Shown in pieces: positions 1-6,174 of a stretch of DNA of 13,307 bases. Within the stretch, counting starts at the first letter, position 1. Each line of letters opens with the position of its first letter. Under the pieces are notes generated by a model, which saw only the letters and a list, made by a program, of their open reading frames with translations, was not told the DNA's origin and searched no databases. The DNA lies in contig JAGBIR010000014.1 in NCBI GenBank assembly GCA_017934845.1, positions 1 through 13,307 of the forward strand, in the 5' to 3' direction. The position numbers and the translations under genes were made by a program. This DNA is from Alistipes sp. (GTDB taxonomy: Bacteria > Bacteroidota > Bacteroidia > Bacteroidales > Rikenellaceae).

Positions 1-232
1 AGCCCACCGCGACGGCAGCAATGTTCGTTGGCAGTACGCCTTGCGGGTTGCAAGACCATGTATATCGACAATTAAGGGTTGCTCGTCCAATGTCGAGGGG
101 TAGGTTGCTAGAGGCTGTGGGAGACTGCAGTCGTAGATAAATTATAGAGGCCCTGATGCACTTGAGGTTTCGATATTTAGCTATCGGGACTGAGTGTGGG
201 GGGTACAGAACTCGGCTTATAGGCCTTGCTAT
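1..232 (+). ncRNA. rnpB: RNase P RNA (M1 RNA), 3' portion
   Basis: This is the catalytic RNA of ribonuclease P, which removes 5' leaders from tRNA precursors. The 5' end lies outside the window. Recognition rests on the conserved 3' core. The segment GGGGTAGGTTGCT at 98-110 matches the E. coli GGGTAGGCTGCT region. TCGTAGATAAAT at 131-142 corresponds to CCTAGATGAAT. ACAGAACTCGGCTTATAGGCC at 205-225 corresponds to the hallmark ACAGAACCCGGCTTATCGG near the 3' end. Between the last two blocks, where E. coli has only a short loop, an extra helix of roughly 45 nt is visible (CACTT...GAGTG with inner CGATA/TATCG at 171-186). I infer this is the P19-type helix found in some lineages. The exact 3' end is approximate. 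An intrinsic terminator follows directly. Confidence 0.93.
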
Positions 233-236
233 AAAT

Positions 237-265
237 AAAGCCCGTACTATCCGTACGGGCTTTTT
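237..265. terminator. bidirectional intrinsic terminator between rnpB and the convergent gene
   Basis: An 11-bp perfect stem (AAAGCCCGTAC, 237-247, with GTACGGGCTTT, 253-263) closes a 5-nt loop and runs into five T on the + strand. Read on the - strand, the same stem is followed by a T-rich TTTATTTAT tract. It sits about 5 nt after the end of rnpB and 20 nt past the stop of the gene at 286-1800, so it can stop transcription from both sides. Confidence 0.9.
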
Positions 266-285
266 CTGCGTTTATGGGCTTGATG

Positions 286-1800
286 TTATTGCGGCATCTG
301 TGCGCCGTAACCATCAATTACACCGTAAAGATCAAATGCCTTCATGTAAGGATAGCGGTTACCAAACATACTTACGCGAACGATCTCGGTACCTTGCTGA
401 TTCTGACCAAAAAGACGATTCAGCTGGTTTGCACCAGAGTTGCGGTCGTAGCTCTGTGCCTGCTGTATGTTGATGCCCAAATACCCCTTCAAATAGGCAG
501 CGTCAATCGCAGCTGTGAACTTCTCGATATGCTCCTTGGGCATCTCCATATTGCCCTCATACTCGTTGAGCTGCTCTACATCCTCGAAACGTGAAGCATC
601 AACAAACAACCACTTACCACCGCCCGATGGCAACATAATGTCGGCATTGCCATTGTGCATAGTGTTGAAGTTCATAAAGAACAGGTTGTTTGTAGCTGCG
701 GTGAATCGTGCTGCCTCCTTCTGCGCATTGCTGTCGAGGAATACGCGCTCCAATGCTGCCATATTCGAGCAGCCGAGGATGTTGTTGTAAACCTTTGTGC
801 TGATACCTGTATGGTAGCGGAAAGCAACGCCCTGACCATCCATAACCTTTGTGCGGCACCATGTGAAGAGTACCGTATTGTGGTGGAATTCCATAGAGCA
901 GAGCGACTGGTCGGCCATCATACCTCTTACCTCGCAAGCTGTCATTCGGTTTGCGACAAATACGTTGTTATAGATGTTGAAGTGTCCGCCCTTGCAACCC
1001 ATCGAGATAGCAAAGTCGTAACCGTTAACAAAAGTACAGTTGCGGATAGTAACGTGGCCCTGTACGTTTCTGCGCATCAAAGGAACGCTGAGTGGTGCAC
1101 CGCCAATCATTGGTACTCCGCTGGGTGACTCATCAACGCATACGATACGGCCTGTTTCGCAACCTTCGGGTGCTGCTGCCACGGGGTTTGTAGGGTCGTA
1201 TGCGCAGTAGCGGTTGTATTGACCCTTGTCGAAAGAGAATCCATCGATCAACACTACACCTTTCGCCTTGCCGGTTACGTTAATATCCATACTTGCGTGT
1301 GAGCCGCTTGTACCCAAATGACGCTCGTCGGGACGAATCCAAGTGATATACTTTATGGGGTTGCGATCGGTAAAATCGCTATTGTAACCGCCAATGATAG
1401 ACATATATTTAGTCACCTCGATATATCCCTGATCCAGCGTGCCGAGGTAGTTACCCTCTGCTACGCGAATTTCAGAACCCTCGTCGGCTATGTTGATTGC
1501 CTTCTGTAGATCCTTAATCGCGGTCTGGGGCGTTGTACCGTCGTTACGGTTAGAGCCTGTTGCGGCATTTACATAATAGACCTTGCCTGATGAGAGGTCG
1601 GCCTGATATGCAGCCTCTTTTTCGGCTGCTTGTTTAGCCTCTTTTGCGTCTTGAGCCTTCTCTACTACGTTTGTGATACGTTGAGCATTGCCTTTTGCCT
1701 TTTGCACAAGTTTATTGAGCTGTGCCGATGCGGGTGTGATACCTCCAACGAGAAGCATCGCTACCATTGTCAGTGTGGTAAAGATTTTTCCGATTCTCAT
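286..1800 (-). CDS. secreted right-handed beta-helix (DUF1565/pectate-lyase-like) protein
   Basis: A 504-residue exported protein. Residues 1-26 form a type I signal peptide (basic MRIGK, hydrophobic core, cleavage after PASA before QLNK). Residues 28-68 are Lys/Ala/Glu/Gln-rich and likely helical or coiled coil. From about residue 75 the pattern YYVNAATGSNRNDGTT, then AIKDLQKAINIA and IRVAEGNY is the usual N-terminal cap of DUF1565-type parallel beta-helix proteins. Rung-like repeats follow (VTIRNCTFVNG around 250, FNIYNNVFVAN around 274, MEFHHNTVLF around 303, KVYNNILG around 336). Such folds occur in polysaccharide lyases, adhesins and surface proteins. No catalytic residues can be assigned from sequence alone, and no type IX sorting domain is apparent. 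It is transcribed alone, convergent with rnpB, behind its own likely promoter. Substrate and role are unknown. Confidence 0.8.
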   Translation of the reverse strand: MRIGKIFTTLTMVAMLLVGGITPASAQLNKLVQKAKGNAQRITNVVEKAQDAKEAKQAAEKEAAYQADLSSGKVYYVNAATGSNRNDGTTPQTAIKDLQKAINIADEGSEIRVAEGNYLGTLDQGYIEVTKYMSIIGGYNSDFTDRNPIKYITWIRPDERHLGTSGSHASMDINVTGKAKGVVLIDGFSFDKGQYNRYCAYDPTNPVAAAPEGCETGRIVCVDESPSGVPMIGGAPLSVPLMRRNVQGHVTIRNCTFVNGYDFAISMGCKGGHFNIYNNVFVANRMTACEVRGMMADQSLCSMEFHHNTVLFTWCRTKVMDGQGVAFRYHTGISTKVYNNILGCSNMAALERVFLDSNAQKEAARFTAATNNLFFMNFNTMHNGNADIMLPSGGGKWLFVDASRFEDVEQLNEYEGNMEMPKEHIEKFTAAIDAAYLKGYLGINIQQAQSYDRNSGANQLNRLFGQNQQGTEIVRVSMFGNRYPYMKAFDLYGVIDGYGAQMPQ

Positions 1801-1887
1801 AATGGTTAGGTTTTAATGGTTTATAGTTGTTTGTGTCCTATTTGTTTTTGGGTAATCATTTGATAGCTTCATAATTGCCCCTTTTCA

Positions 1888-1923
1888 CAAAATTAGCAAA
1901 AAATTCTAAAAAAACGCTACAAA
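1888..1923 (-). promoter_or_regulatory. candidate promoter of the beta-helix gene
   Basis: On the - strand TAATTTTG (1895-1888) fits the Bacteroidota -7 consensus TAnnTTTG. A TTTG (1923-1920) lies upstream with a 24-nt spacer, longer than the usual 19-21, so the -33 assignment is weak. Transcription would start near 1883, leaving a leader of about 80 nt before the start codon at 1800. No Shine-Dalgarno sequence is seen. Confidence 0.45.
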
Positions 1924-2093
1924 AAGAACATTTTTATACATATATATCTGAAAGGTCTGAACTACTTGCAAAATATTGTGGACGATAATTGAGAAAATGT
2001 ATCGATGTTATATAGGAAACGCAAAGGGAATATAGAATTTTCATTGAAGTAGGTGCTTCCATGCGTTACGGGGAGTGCATGTGCATATCCGTC

Positions 2094-2140
2094 ATACCCC
2101 CTCCCCTTCGGGACTCCCCCTATCTTAAGGGGAGAGTTTT
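2094..2140 (+). repeat. GC-rich palindromic repeat, copy A
   Basis: Read on the + strand it runs ATACCCC, a CTCCCCTTCGGGACTC core, then CCCCT (2117-2121) and AGGGG (2128-2132) as a small hairpin, ending GAGTTTT. It aligns along nearly its whole length with copy B at 2172-2220 read on the opposite strand. It resembles REP/MITE-like intergenic units. No transposase is nearby. Confidence 0.6.
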
Positions 2141-2171
2141 TCTGTACTACCAAATAAATATAGTGGATAAT

Positions 2172-2220
2172 AAAATTTCGCCCCTAATGTAGGGGAGATG
2201 TCCGCAGGACAGAGGGGTAT
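2172..2220 (-). repeat. GC-rich palindromic repeat, copy B (inverted relative to copy A)
   Basis: On the - strand it runs ATACCCCTCTG, then a TGTCC/GGACA hairpin (2200-2212), then CCCCTA/TAGGGG (2181-2195), ending AAATTTT. This has the same order and ends as copy A. Copy B keeps both inner hairpins perfect, while copy A is more decayed. The 31 nt between the copies (2141-2171) is AT-rich. Confidence 0.6.
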
Positions 2221-2244
2221 AACTATTCACGCCCTGCAAGCCCA

Positions 2245-2264
2245 TGTCATTCCATGGAATGACA
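2245..2264. repeat. perfect 20-bp palindrome
   Basis: The half-site TGTCATTCCA is followed with no spacer by its exact reverse complement, centred on an NcoI-type CCATGG. It lies between repeat copy B and the rpmH terminator. It could be a dimeric protein-binding site or part of a small mobile repeat. No neighbouring gene shows it to be an operator. Confidence 0.7.
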
Positions 2265-2293
2265 CTGTAAACTAATTTTACTATATATAAAAC

Positions 2294-2327
2294 AAGAGGG
2301 GATCGCGTCCGATCCCCTCTTATTTTT
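2294..2327 (-). terminator. intrinsic terminator of rpmH
   Basis: An 11-bp perfect stem (AAGAGGGGATC, 2294-2304, with GATCCCCTCTT, 2311-2321) closes a 6-nt loop. On the - strand it is followed by GTTTTATATA, and on the + strand by ATTTTT, so it may act both ways. It begins about 24 nt past the rpmH stop codon. Confidence 0.88.
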
Positions 2328-2344
2328 CGATTCACATCGAAAAA

Positions 2345-2506
2345 TTAAGCATACTTGAATGTTGACTCATCCGATACGGTCAACTTCTTGCGTCCCTTTG
2401 CGCGACGCGCTGCCAATACCTTGCGGCCGTTAGCAGTTGCCATTCTCTGACGGAATCCGTGCTTGTTGATTCTCTTACGACGAGAAGGCTGATAAGTTCT
2501 TTTCAT
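2345..2506 (-). CDS. rpmH: 50S ribosomal protein L34
   Basis: A 53-residue basic protein beginning [18 protein letters not shown], with the [22 protein letters not shown] core. This is the signature of ribosomal protein L34, a small component of the large ribosomal subunit. I start it at 2506 because L34 proteins begin with MKRT. An in-frame ATG at 2512 would add Met-Ala and abuts a palindrome. The C-terminal tail ([11 protein letters not shown]) is slightly longer than in E. coli L34, as is common in Bacteroidota. It has its own strong promoter upstream and a strong terminator downstream, so it is a single-gene transcript. The usual partner rnpA is not adjacent here. Confidence 0.97.
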   Translation of the reverse strand: MKRTYQPSRRKRINKHGFRQRMATANGRKVLAARRAKGRKKLTVSDESTFKYA

Positions 2507-2512
2507 TGCCAT

Positions 2513-2524
2513 AACGATATCGTT
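2513..2524. repeat. 12-bp palindrome directly before rpmH
   Basis: AACGATATCGTT is a perfect palindrome. It ends at the base before the in-frame ATG at 2512 and 6 nt before the preferred start at 2506, inside the rpmH leader. It could affect translation initiation or bind a dimeric regulator. It could also be chance. Confidence 0.4.
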
Positions 2525-2573
2525 TTTTATGTTTGTGTCTAATGTTCCGCAAAAATACTCCTCTTGCGGAGTG

Positions 2574-2605
2574 CAAAGGTATAACCTTTTTTCTTATTAA
2601 CCAAA
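2574..2605 (-). promoter_or_regulatory. promoter of rpmH
   Basis: On the - strand TTTG (2605-2602), a 20-nt spacer and TACCTTTG (2581-2574) match the Bacteroidota -33/-7 consensus exactly. The start site would fall near 2569, giving a leader of about 60 nt. An inverted repeat (TCCGCAA 2546-2552 with TTGCGGA 2564-2570) covers the expected start of the leader. Confidence 0.85.
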
Positions 2606-2701
2606 ATATTTTCAAACAAAAACACTTTTTTATTAGTGCTTTAGTTGCCCATAAGTAGCTGAAAAGGGCCTCCGAATGCTCTGTGGACGCGGTTTGACCA
2701 T

Positions 2702-3259
2702 CTACATATCTTTGAATAAATCTACTTCGCCGCGCTCAACTTTGCCATACATTGCAGCCAATTCACCCACTACGGGCGATACCAGTTCGATGGTATCCTT
2801 TATTGCGTCGGCTCGTTTTGCATCACCCTTAATGCGGTAGAGCATAGCGGCATAGAGTGCGCGGAAGGCCAACTCTGTATCGGAGATATCCTCCTTCTTG
2901 ACCATCGTGCGAAGTTGCGGCAGCTGCGGTGCAAGGCGTGCAAATGTAGCGCGATAATGCTCGCCAACGGGGTTGTGCATCAACTGAAGGTGCAGGTTAT
3001 GCATATCGGCTATCAGGTGCAACGTATGCTCCAGATGGCCACTCTCCTCCTTGCCCTCCTTGCGAAGCAGATTAACAATATCCATATACCACAGCAGGTA
3101 GATGTGCTTCTGCTCCTCGTCAACCTGTCGCGGTGCAACCAACTGCGAGTATATAGCCTCGGGGCTGAACTGCAGGGCGCGCAGCAGATCTTCAATCTGC
3201 CACAGATAGAGTATGTATTCGGCGATATTCTCCTTTCGCTTGGCTTGTGCTATATCCAT
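2702..3259 (-). CDS. DUF4924 family protein
   Basis: A 185-residue cytoplasmic protein without a signal peptide or membrane segment. The N-terminus (MDIAQAKRKENIAEYILYLWQ, then IEDLLRA) is the hallmark of DUF4924, a Bacteroidota-associated family of unknown function. The rest is predicted almost entirely alpha-helical, with a His/Leu-rich stretch (HLEHTLHLIADMHNLHLQLMH, residues about 75-95) and a C-terminal DLFKDM. It is flanked by a promoter upstream at 3292-3323 and by rpmH downstream. The gap to the rpmH promoter is short, with no clear terminator. The start is supported by the conserved N-terminal motif. Function is not known and context gives no firm hint. Confidence 0.85.
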   Translation of the reverse strand: MDIAQAKRKENIAEYILYLWQIEDLLRALQFSPEAIYSQLVAPRQVDEEQKHIYLLWYMDIVNLLRKEGKEESGHLEHTLHLIADMHNLHLQLMHNPVGEHYRATFARLAPQLPQLRTMVKKEDISDTELAFRALYAAMLYRIKGDAKRADAIKDTIELVSPVVGELAAMYGKVERGEVDLFKDM

Positions 3260-3291
3260 AATTCAAATATTTTTCGGTGCAATTTGATTAA

Positions 3292-3323
3292 CAAAAGTAA
3301 CTTTTTTAGTCGAGATTAGCAAA
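3292..3323 (-). promoter_or_regulatory. promoter of the DUF4924 gene
   Basis: On the - strand TTTG (3323-3320), a 20-nt spacer and TACTTTTG (3299-3292) fit the consensus. The -33 box lies 20 nt after the stop of the upstream nuclease gene. It overlaps the T-rich side of a weak hairpin (AGCAG 3324-3328 with CTGCT 3337-3341) that may be that gene's terminator. The leader would be about 28 nt. Confidence 0.8.
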
Positions 3324-3342
3324 AGCAGGCTAAACACTGCTG

Positions 3343-4401
3343 TTACAAACCCCAATCTCGGACGTTTGCTACATCTTTTGGCGCGTTCGCAACGCCTGCA
3401 AAGAACTCCACTCCGGCAATGCGCTCCAGCTCCTCGACGCTCATCATCGATGCTACGGTCGGCTTACGTCCCGCTGCCGAGCGATGCCCTACGATAAATG
3501 CGGCACACTTCAAATCCTCGGCCTTGCAGTCGTAAACGCTACGGCCCGTGTTGCCTTTGCGCGTGCGGAGCAGCACCTTATAATATGCTGTTGGAACGGC
3601 AATCTTTTTACCATCGTTCTTGTTTGTTGTAGTTGTCGCTTTAATATTTGTGCCATCGCTATCGGTAAAGTCTTCGAACAGACATCCCGTTACGACGTAC
3701 AACGTATCGGAACACATCTGACGAGCAGCAAATCGCTCCAGATTGTTCCACGCACCGTTCGAGGCATTGAACCCCTCCTGCGTTTGAGGTGCAATGTTGG
3801 TAGCGTAGAAGGTCTGCTGGTTGGCCTCCATCGACGAAGAGCGCTCGGCAGAGCCTAACAGATGACCGCGCGTGTACTCGCCAAATGAGCGGCGGAGCAG
3901 CGGCTGAATATCAATTGGCAGCGCGGGGTCGTAATCGAACGAGTCGCTACGTTTGGTATCGCCCTTGTATGATGAGTGGAGCGGATAGGCAACCCATACG
4001 GGGCAATGGTGTTTGCGGCTGAAGCATACCGAGTAGTTGCGTCGTGCCTCGCCTTTAATAATATGGTGTGCGTAATAGAGCTCCTTGTTGCGCTTCTCGG
4101 CCGGAAGCTCTGCCCACCCCTCGCGATAGAGATCATCGCGCGCGACGTTTGTCGGCAGGCTTTGCGGCTCGTTTTCCTCTTTTGCAGGCAGCGTAAGCCC
4201 GGCTTGCTCGGGCTGGCTGGCTGCTGTGTGCGAAGGCTGATTGGCGGTGTCTTGCGTGGTTAGCTCGATGGTGTCGGTTGCAGCCTGCTCCTCGCCGAAG
4301 AATCGCTCGGAGAGATACATCACGCCCAGCGCAATGAGAGCTATAATATATAGTATAATGCGGTTACCGCTCTTTCGGCGGGTGCGTCTGTGTCGCATCA
4401 T
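3343..4401 (-). CDS. membrane-anchored DNA/RNA non-specific endonuclease (NUC1 family)
   Basis: A 352-residue protein related to the Serratia nuclease/EndoG family of metal-dependent nucleases that cut DNA and RNA. Residues 1-13 are highly basic and about 14-31 form one hydrophobic segment (IILYIIALIALGVMYL), suggesting a signal anchor with the catalytic part outside the inner membrane. A low-complexity Thr/Gln/Glu/Pro linker (about 36-85) follows. The catalytic motif is YTRGHLLGSAER (T177, R178, G179, H180), with Thr where many members have the Asp of DRGH. The general-base His is kept. A metal-site region FNASNGAWNNLE (211-222) follows. It is the last gene of a tight operon, 9 nt after dtd. 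Two adjacent ATGs (4401, 4398) are possible starts. Likely roles are periplasmic nucleic-acid degradation or nutrient scavenging (inference). Confidence 0.88.
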   Translation of the reverse strand: MMRHRRTRRKSGNRIILYIIALIALGVMYLSERFFGEEQAATDTIELTTQDTANQPSHTAASQPEQAGLTLPAKEENEPQSLPTNVARDDLYREGWAELPAEKRNKELYYAHHIIKGEARRNYSVCFSRKHHCPVWVAYPLHSSYKGDTKRSDSFDYDPALPIDIQPLLRRSFGEYTRGHLLGSAERSSSMEANQQTFYATNIAPQTQEGFNASNGAWNNLERFAARQMCSDTLYVVTGCLFEDFTDSDGTNIKATTTTNKNDGKKIAVPTAYYKVLLRTRKGNTGRSVYDCKAEDLKCAAFIVGHRSAAGRKPTVASMMSVEELERIAGVEFFAGVANAPKDVANVRDWGL

Positions 4402-4410
4402 AATGCGTGG

Positions 4411-4863
4411 TTACTCTTTGTTGTGAGAATCAATCCAGATTGTAACGGGGCCATCGTTTACCAGCTCGACCTGCATATCGGCACCAAACTCGCCCGTTGC
4501 AACCTTTTTGCCCAAAGCCTGCTCGACCGAGGCTACAAACTGCTCGTACATAGGGCGCGAAACAGCCTCGGGAGCCGAGCGGATGTATGATGGGCGATTA
4601 CCCTTCTTTGTCGAGGCAAAGAGTGTAAATTGGCTAACGACCATAATCTCGCCCTCGGTCTGCTGCACGTCGAGGTTCATTACGCCATTCTCGTCGTCGA
4701 AGATGCGCAGGCGCAATAGCTTTCCCGTAAGCCAGTCGATATCCTCTTTCGTGTCGCTATTCTCGATACCGACCAAAACCAATAATCCTTTATCTATATG
4801 CGAATGTTCGCGACCTTCGCTACTCACCGAGGCGCGTTTTACGCGTTGAATTAGTAATCTCAT
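4411..4863 (-). CDS. dtd: D-aminoacyl-tRNA deacylase
   Basis: A 150-residue enzyme that hydrolyses D-amino acids (and glycine mischarged on tRNA-Ala) from tRNA, a chiral proofreading step in the cytoplasm. Length and layout match DTD1. It has the N-terminal MRLLIQRVKRASV, the LRLRIFDDENG block, the active-site SQFTL at residues 77-81 and the cross-subunit loop NDGPVT at 136-141. The family is a homodimer whose Gly-cisPro dipeptide in the last motif (G138-P139 here) sets specificity. Both motifs are intact, so the gene should be functional. It begins 6 nt after the upstream pseudouridine synthase and ends 9 nt before the nuclease, in one operon. Confidence 0.97.
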   Translation of the reverse strand: MRLLIQRVKRASVSSEGREHSHIDKGLLVLVGIENSDTKEDIDWLTGKLLRLRIFDDENGVMNLDVQQTEGEIMVVSQFTLFASTKKGNRPSYIRSAPEAVSRPMYEQFVASVEQALGKKVATGEFGADMQVELVNDGPVTIWIDSHNKE

Positions 4864-4869
4864 TTCGAT

Positions 4870-5556
4870 TTACATATTTTCAAAAAATGCCCACAAATTA
4901 TCCCCCTTGGGTACGGGTGCTGTAATGCTTACAGGCTCTTTACGTACGGGGTGAAGGAACTCCACTCTACGCGAGTGCAGCGATATGCCGCCATCGGGAT
5001 TCGAACGCTTTGCTCCATACTTTAGATCGCCCTTAATCGGACAGCCGATTTTTGATAGCTGGGCGCGAATCTGATGGTGTCGGCCCGTAAGCAACTCAAC
5101 CTCCACGAGCGAGTAGCGTGTCGAACCGCCAATCATCTGATAATTCAAAACAGCCTTCTTGCCATCGGCTTTGGGTTTGTCGTAGGCGCGCGAACGATTA
5201 GTCTTGCCGTCGCGAACGATGTAGTGCGTAAGCGTTCCCTCCTCGGGGTTGGGCGGAGTCTCTACTATTGCCCAATAGCGTTTGTGAATCTCGCCATTGC
5301 GAATCATCTCGTTAAGGCGTGTAAGAGCCTTCGAGGTCTTGGCAAAGACCACCGCGCCGCTTACGGGCCTGTCGATGCGATGCACCACGCCCAAAAATAC
5401 ATCGCCGGGCTTGTGGTCGCGCACCTTAATCATAGCCTTAATCTCGTTCTCGAGTGCATCGTCGGTCTCGCGGTCGGGCTGCACCAAATCGCCACAACGC
5501 TTATTTACGACAATCAGGTGGTTATCTTCGTATAGTATATCGTCGGGTTTGAACAT
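4870..5556 (-). CDS. RluA-family RNA pseudouridine synthase
   Basis: A 228-residue enzyme that isomerises specific uridines to pseudouridine in rRNA or tRNA. The catalytic motif HRIDRPVSGAVVFAKT starts at residue 59, and D62 is the nucleophilic Asp of the HRLDR signature. LTGRHHQIRAQL (about 157-168) and GDLKYG (about 176-181) are the other conserved family blocks. It lacks the N-terminal S4 RNA-binding domain of RluD/RluC and starts directly with DDILYEDNHLIVVNKR, so it is a short RluA/TruC-like member. The exact target base cannot be read from sequence. It lies 7 nt after cdd and 6 nt before dtd, clearly co-transcribed. Confidence 0.93.
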   Translation of the reverse strand: MFKPDDILYEDNHLIVVNKRCGDLVQPDRETDDALENEIKAMIKVRDHKPGDVFLGVVHRIDRPVSGAVVFAKTSKALTRLNEMIRNGEIHKRYWAIVETPPNPEEGTLTHYIVRDGKTNRSRAYDKPKADGKKAVLNYQMIGGSTRYSLVEVELLTGRHHQIRAQLSKIGCPIKGDLKYGAKRSNPDGGISLHSRRVEFLHPVRKEPVSITAPVPKGDNLWAFFENM

Positions 5557-5563
5557 CTTTTCG

Positions 5564-6019
5564 TTATAGTTTGAATGTAAAGGGTAACAACAACTCGGCA
5601 GAATCTACAGCCGTAGCCGTACCTCCTCCCCACATAATTATGCGCATTGGCGAGGCCTGCCGACGCTCGACGTCGATAATCGTCTGGCGACAGTTGCCGC
5701 ACGGATAGCACTCCCGCTCCGAGGGGTCGGATGCTATTGCCAAAGCCTCGATAGGGTCGTCGGCGTAGTTTGCCTGATAGAAAAACAGCAACGAACGCTC
5801 GGCACAAATACCCGATGGGAATACCTCGCTCTCGCTATTGGCTCCGCTTACGATGCGACCGCTCTTGAGGCGTGCTGCTGCACCGACGTGAAAATGCGAA
5901 TATGGCGCATAGGCACCTTTTGTTGCTGCTATTGCCGCCCGGGTAAGCTCTTGGTCGGCTATAGGCATTGCCTCCATCGACTCATAGTGGTCGTAGCTGA
6001 TGTTGAGTTCCTTTTTCAT
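5564..6019 (-). CDS. cdd: cytidine deaminase
   Basis: A 151-residue zinc enzyme of pyrimidine salvage converting cytidine and deoxycytidine to uridine and deoxyuridine. Motifs: AYAPYSHFHVGAA near residue 36; the zinc/catalytic CAER at 72-75 (C72 ligand, E74 proton shuttle); and PCGNCRQ at 106-112 with the other two Cys ligands, making this the Cys3 tetrameric type. The substrate-contacting Asn and Glu are kept as NSE at 61-63, though the usual NxENAAY(P) block reads NSESEVFP. It is first in a four-gene operon (cdd, rlu, dtd, nuclease) behind the promoter at 6045-6076. A salvage link with the terminal nuclease gene is plausible but inferred. Confidence 0.95.
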   Translation of the reverse strand: MKKELNISYDHYESMEAMPIADQELTRAAIAATKGAYAPYSHFHVGAAARLKSGRIVSGANSESEVFPSGICAERSLLFFYQANYADDPIEALAIASDPSERECYPCGNCRQTIIDVERRQASPMRIIMWGGGTATAVDSAELLLPFTFKL

Positions 6020-6027
6020 AGTGAGAC

Positions 6028-6050
6028 TTTTTGTATTCTATATACAAAAA
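6028..6050. repeat. inverted repeat overlapping the cdd promoter
   Basis: TTTTTGTAT (6028-6036), a 5-nt spacer and ATACAAAAA (6042-6050) form a perfect 9-bp dyad. It covers most of the -7 box and the expected start of the cdd transcript. A repressor site or a leader hairpin would both fit. No regulator gene is adjacent. Confidence 0.5.
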
Positions 6051-6076
6051 TAGTTACAAATCGATAATAAAACAAC
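6045..6076 (-). promoter_or_regulatory. promoter of the cdd operon
   Basis: On the - strand GTTG (6076-6073), a 20-nt spacer and TATTTTTG (6052-6045) match the Bacteroidota promoter. The transcript would start near 6040, about 20 nt before the cdd start codon. Confidence 0.78.
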
Positions 6077-6137
6077 TCTCGCTGCGAAAATTGACCTAAA
6101 AAGGCAGATGTTCTGGTAAATATAAAATTGTTTTGTG

Positions 6138-6145
6138 TAACTTTG
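6138..6145 (+). promoter_or_regulatory. -7 box of the rlmD promoter
   Basis: TAACTTTG fits TAnnTTTG. The -33 side is poor (TTCTG at 6111-6115, 22-nt spacer). The start near 6150 gives a leader of about 25 nt to the ATG at 6175. It faces away from the cdd promoter in the same divergent interval. Confidence 0.6.
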
Positions 6146-6174
6146 TCGCAATTATAAAGTGTTGGAATTTAGTT

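Larger units (their letters stand above)
1926..2293. other. gene-free interval rich in short palindromic repeats
   Basis: Between the beta-helix promoter and the rpmH terminator I see no convincing gene. The open frames here are short, run through repeats and match nothing I recognise. 1926-2093 is AT-rich and featureless apart from a GTGCATGTGCAT run near 2076. From 2094 on come two inverted repeat copies and a perfect palindrome, listed separately. The interval looks like a landing site for small noncoding repeats. Confidence 0.6.

Noticed and set aside
1962..2335. Two short - strand open frames in the gap between the beta-helix gene and rpmH
   Set aside because: They run through palindromic repeats and the rpmH terminator and have no protein-like composition.
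6133..6174. Upstream TTG start that would lengthen rlmD by 14 residues
   Set aside because: It would begin before the -7 box and so before the expected transcript start. The ATG at 6175 matches the family's start.
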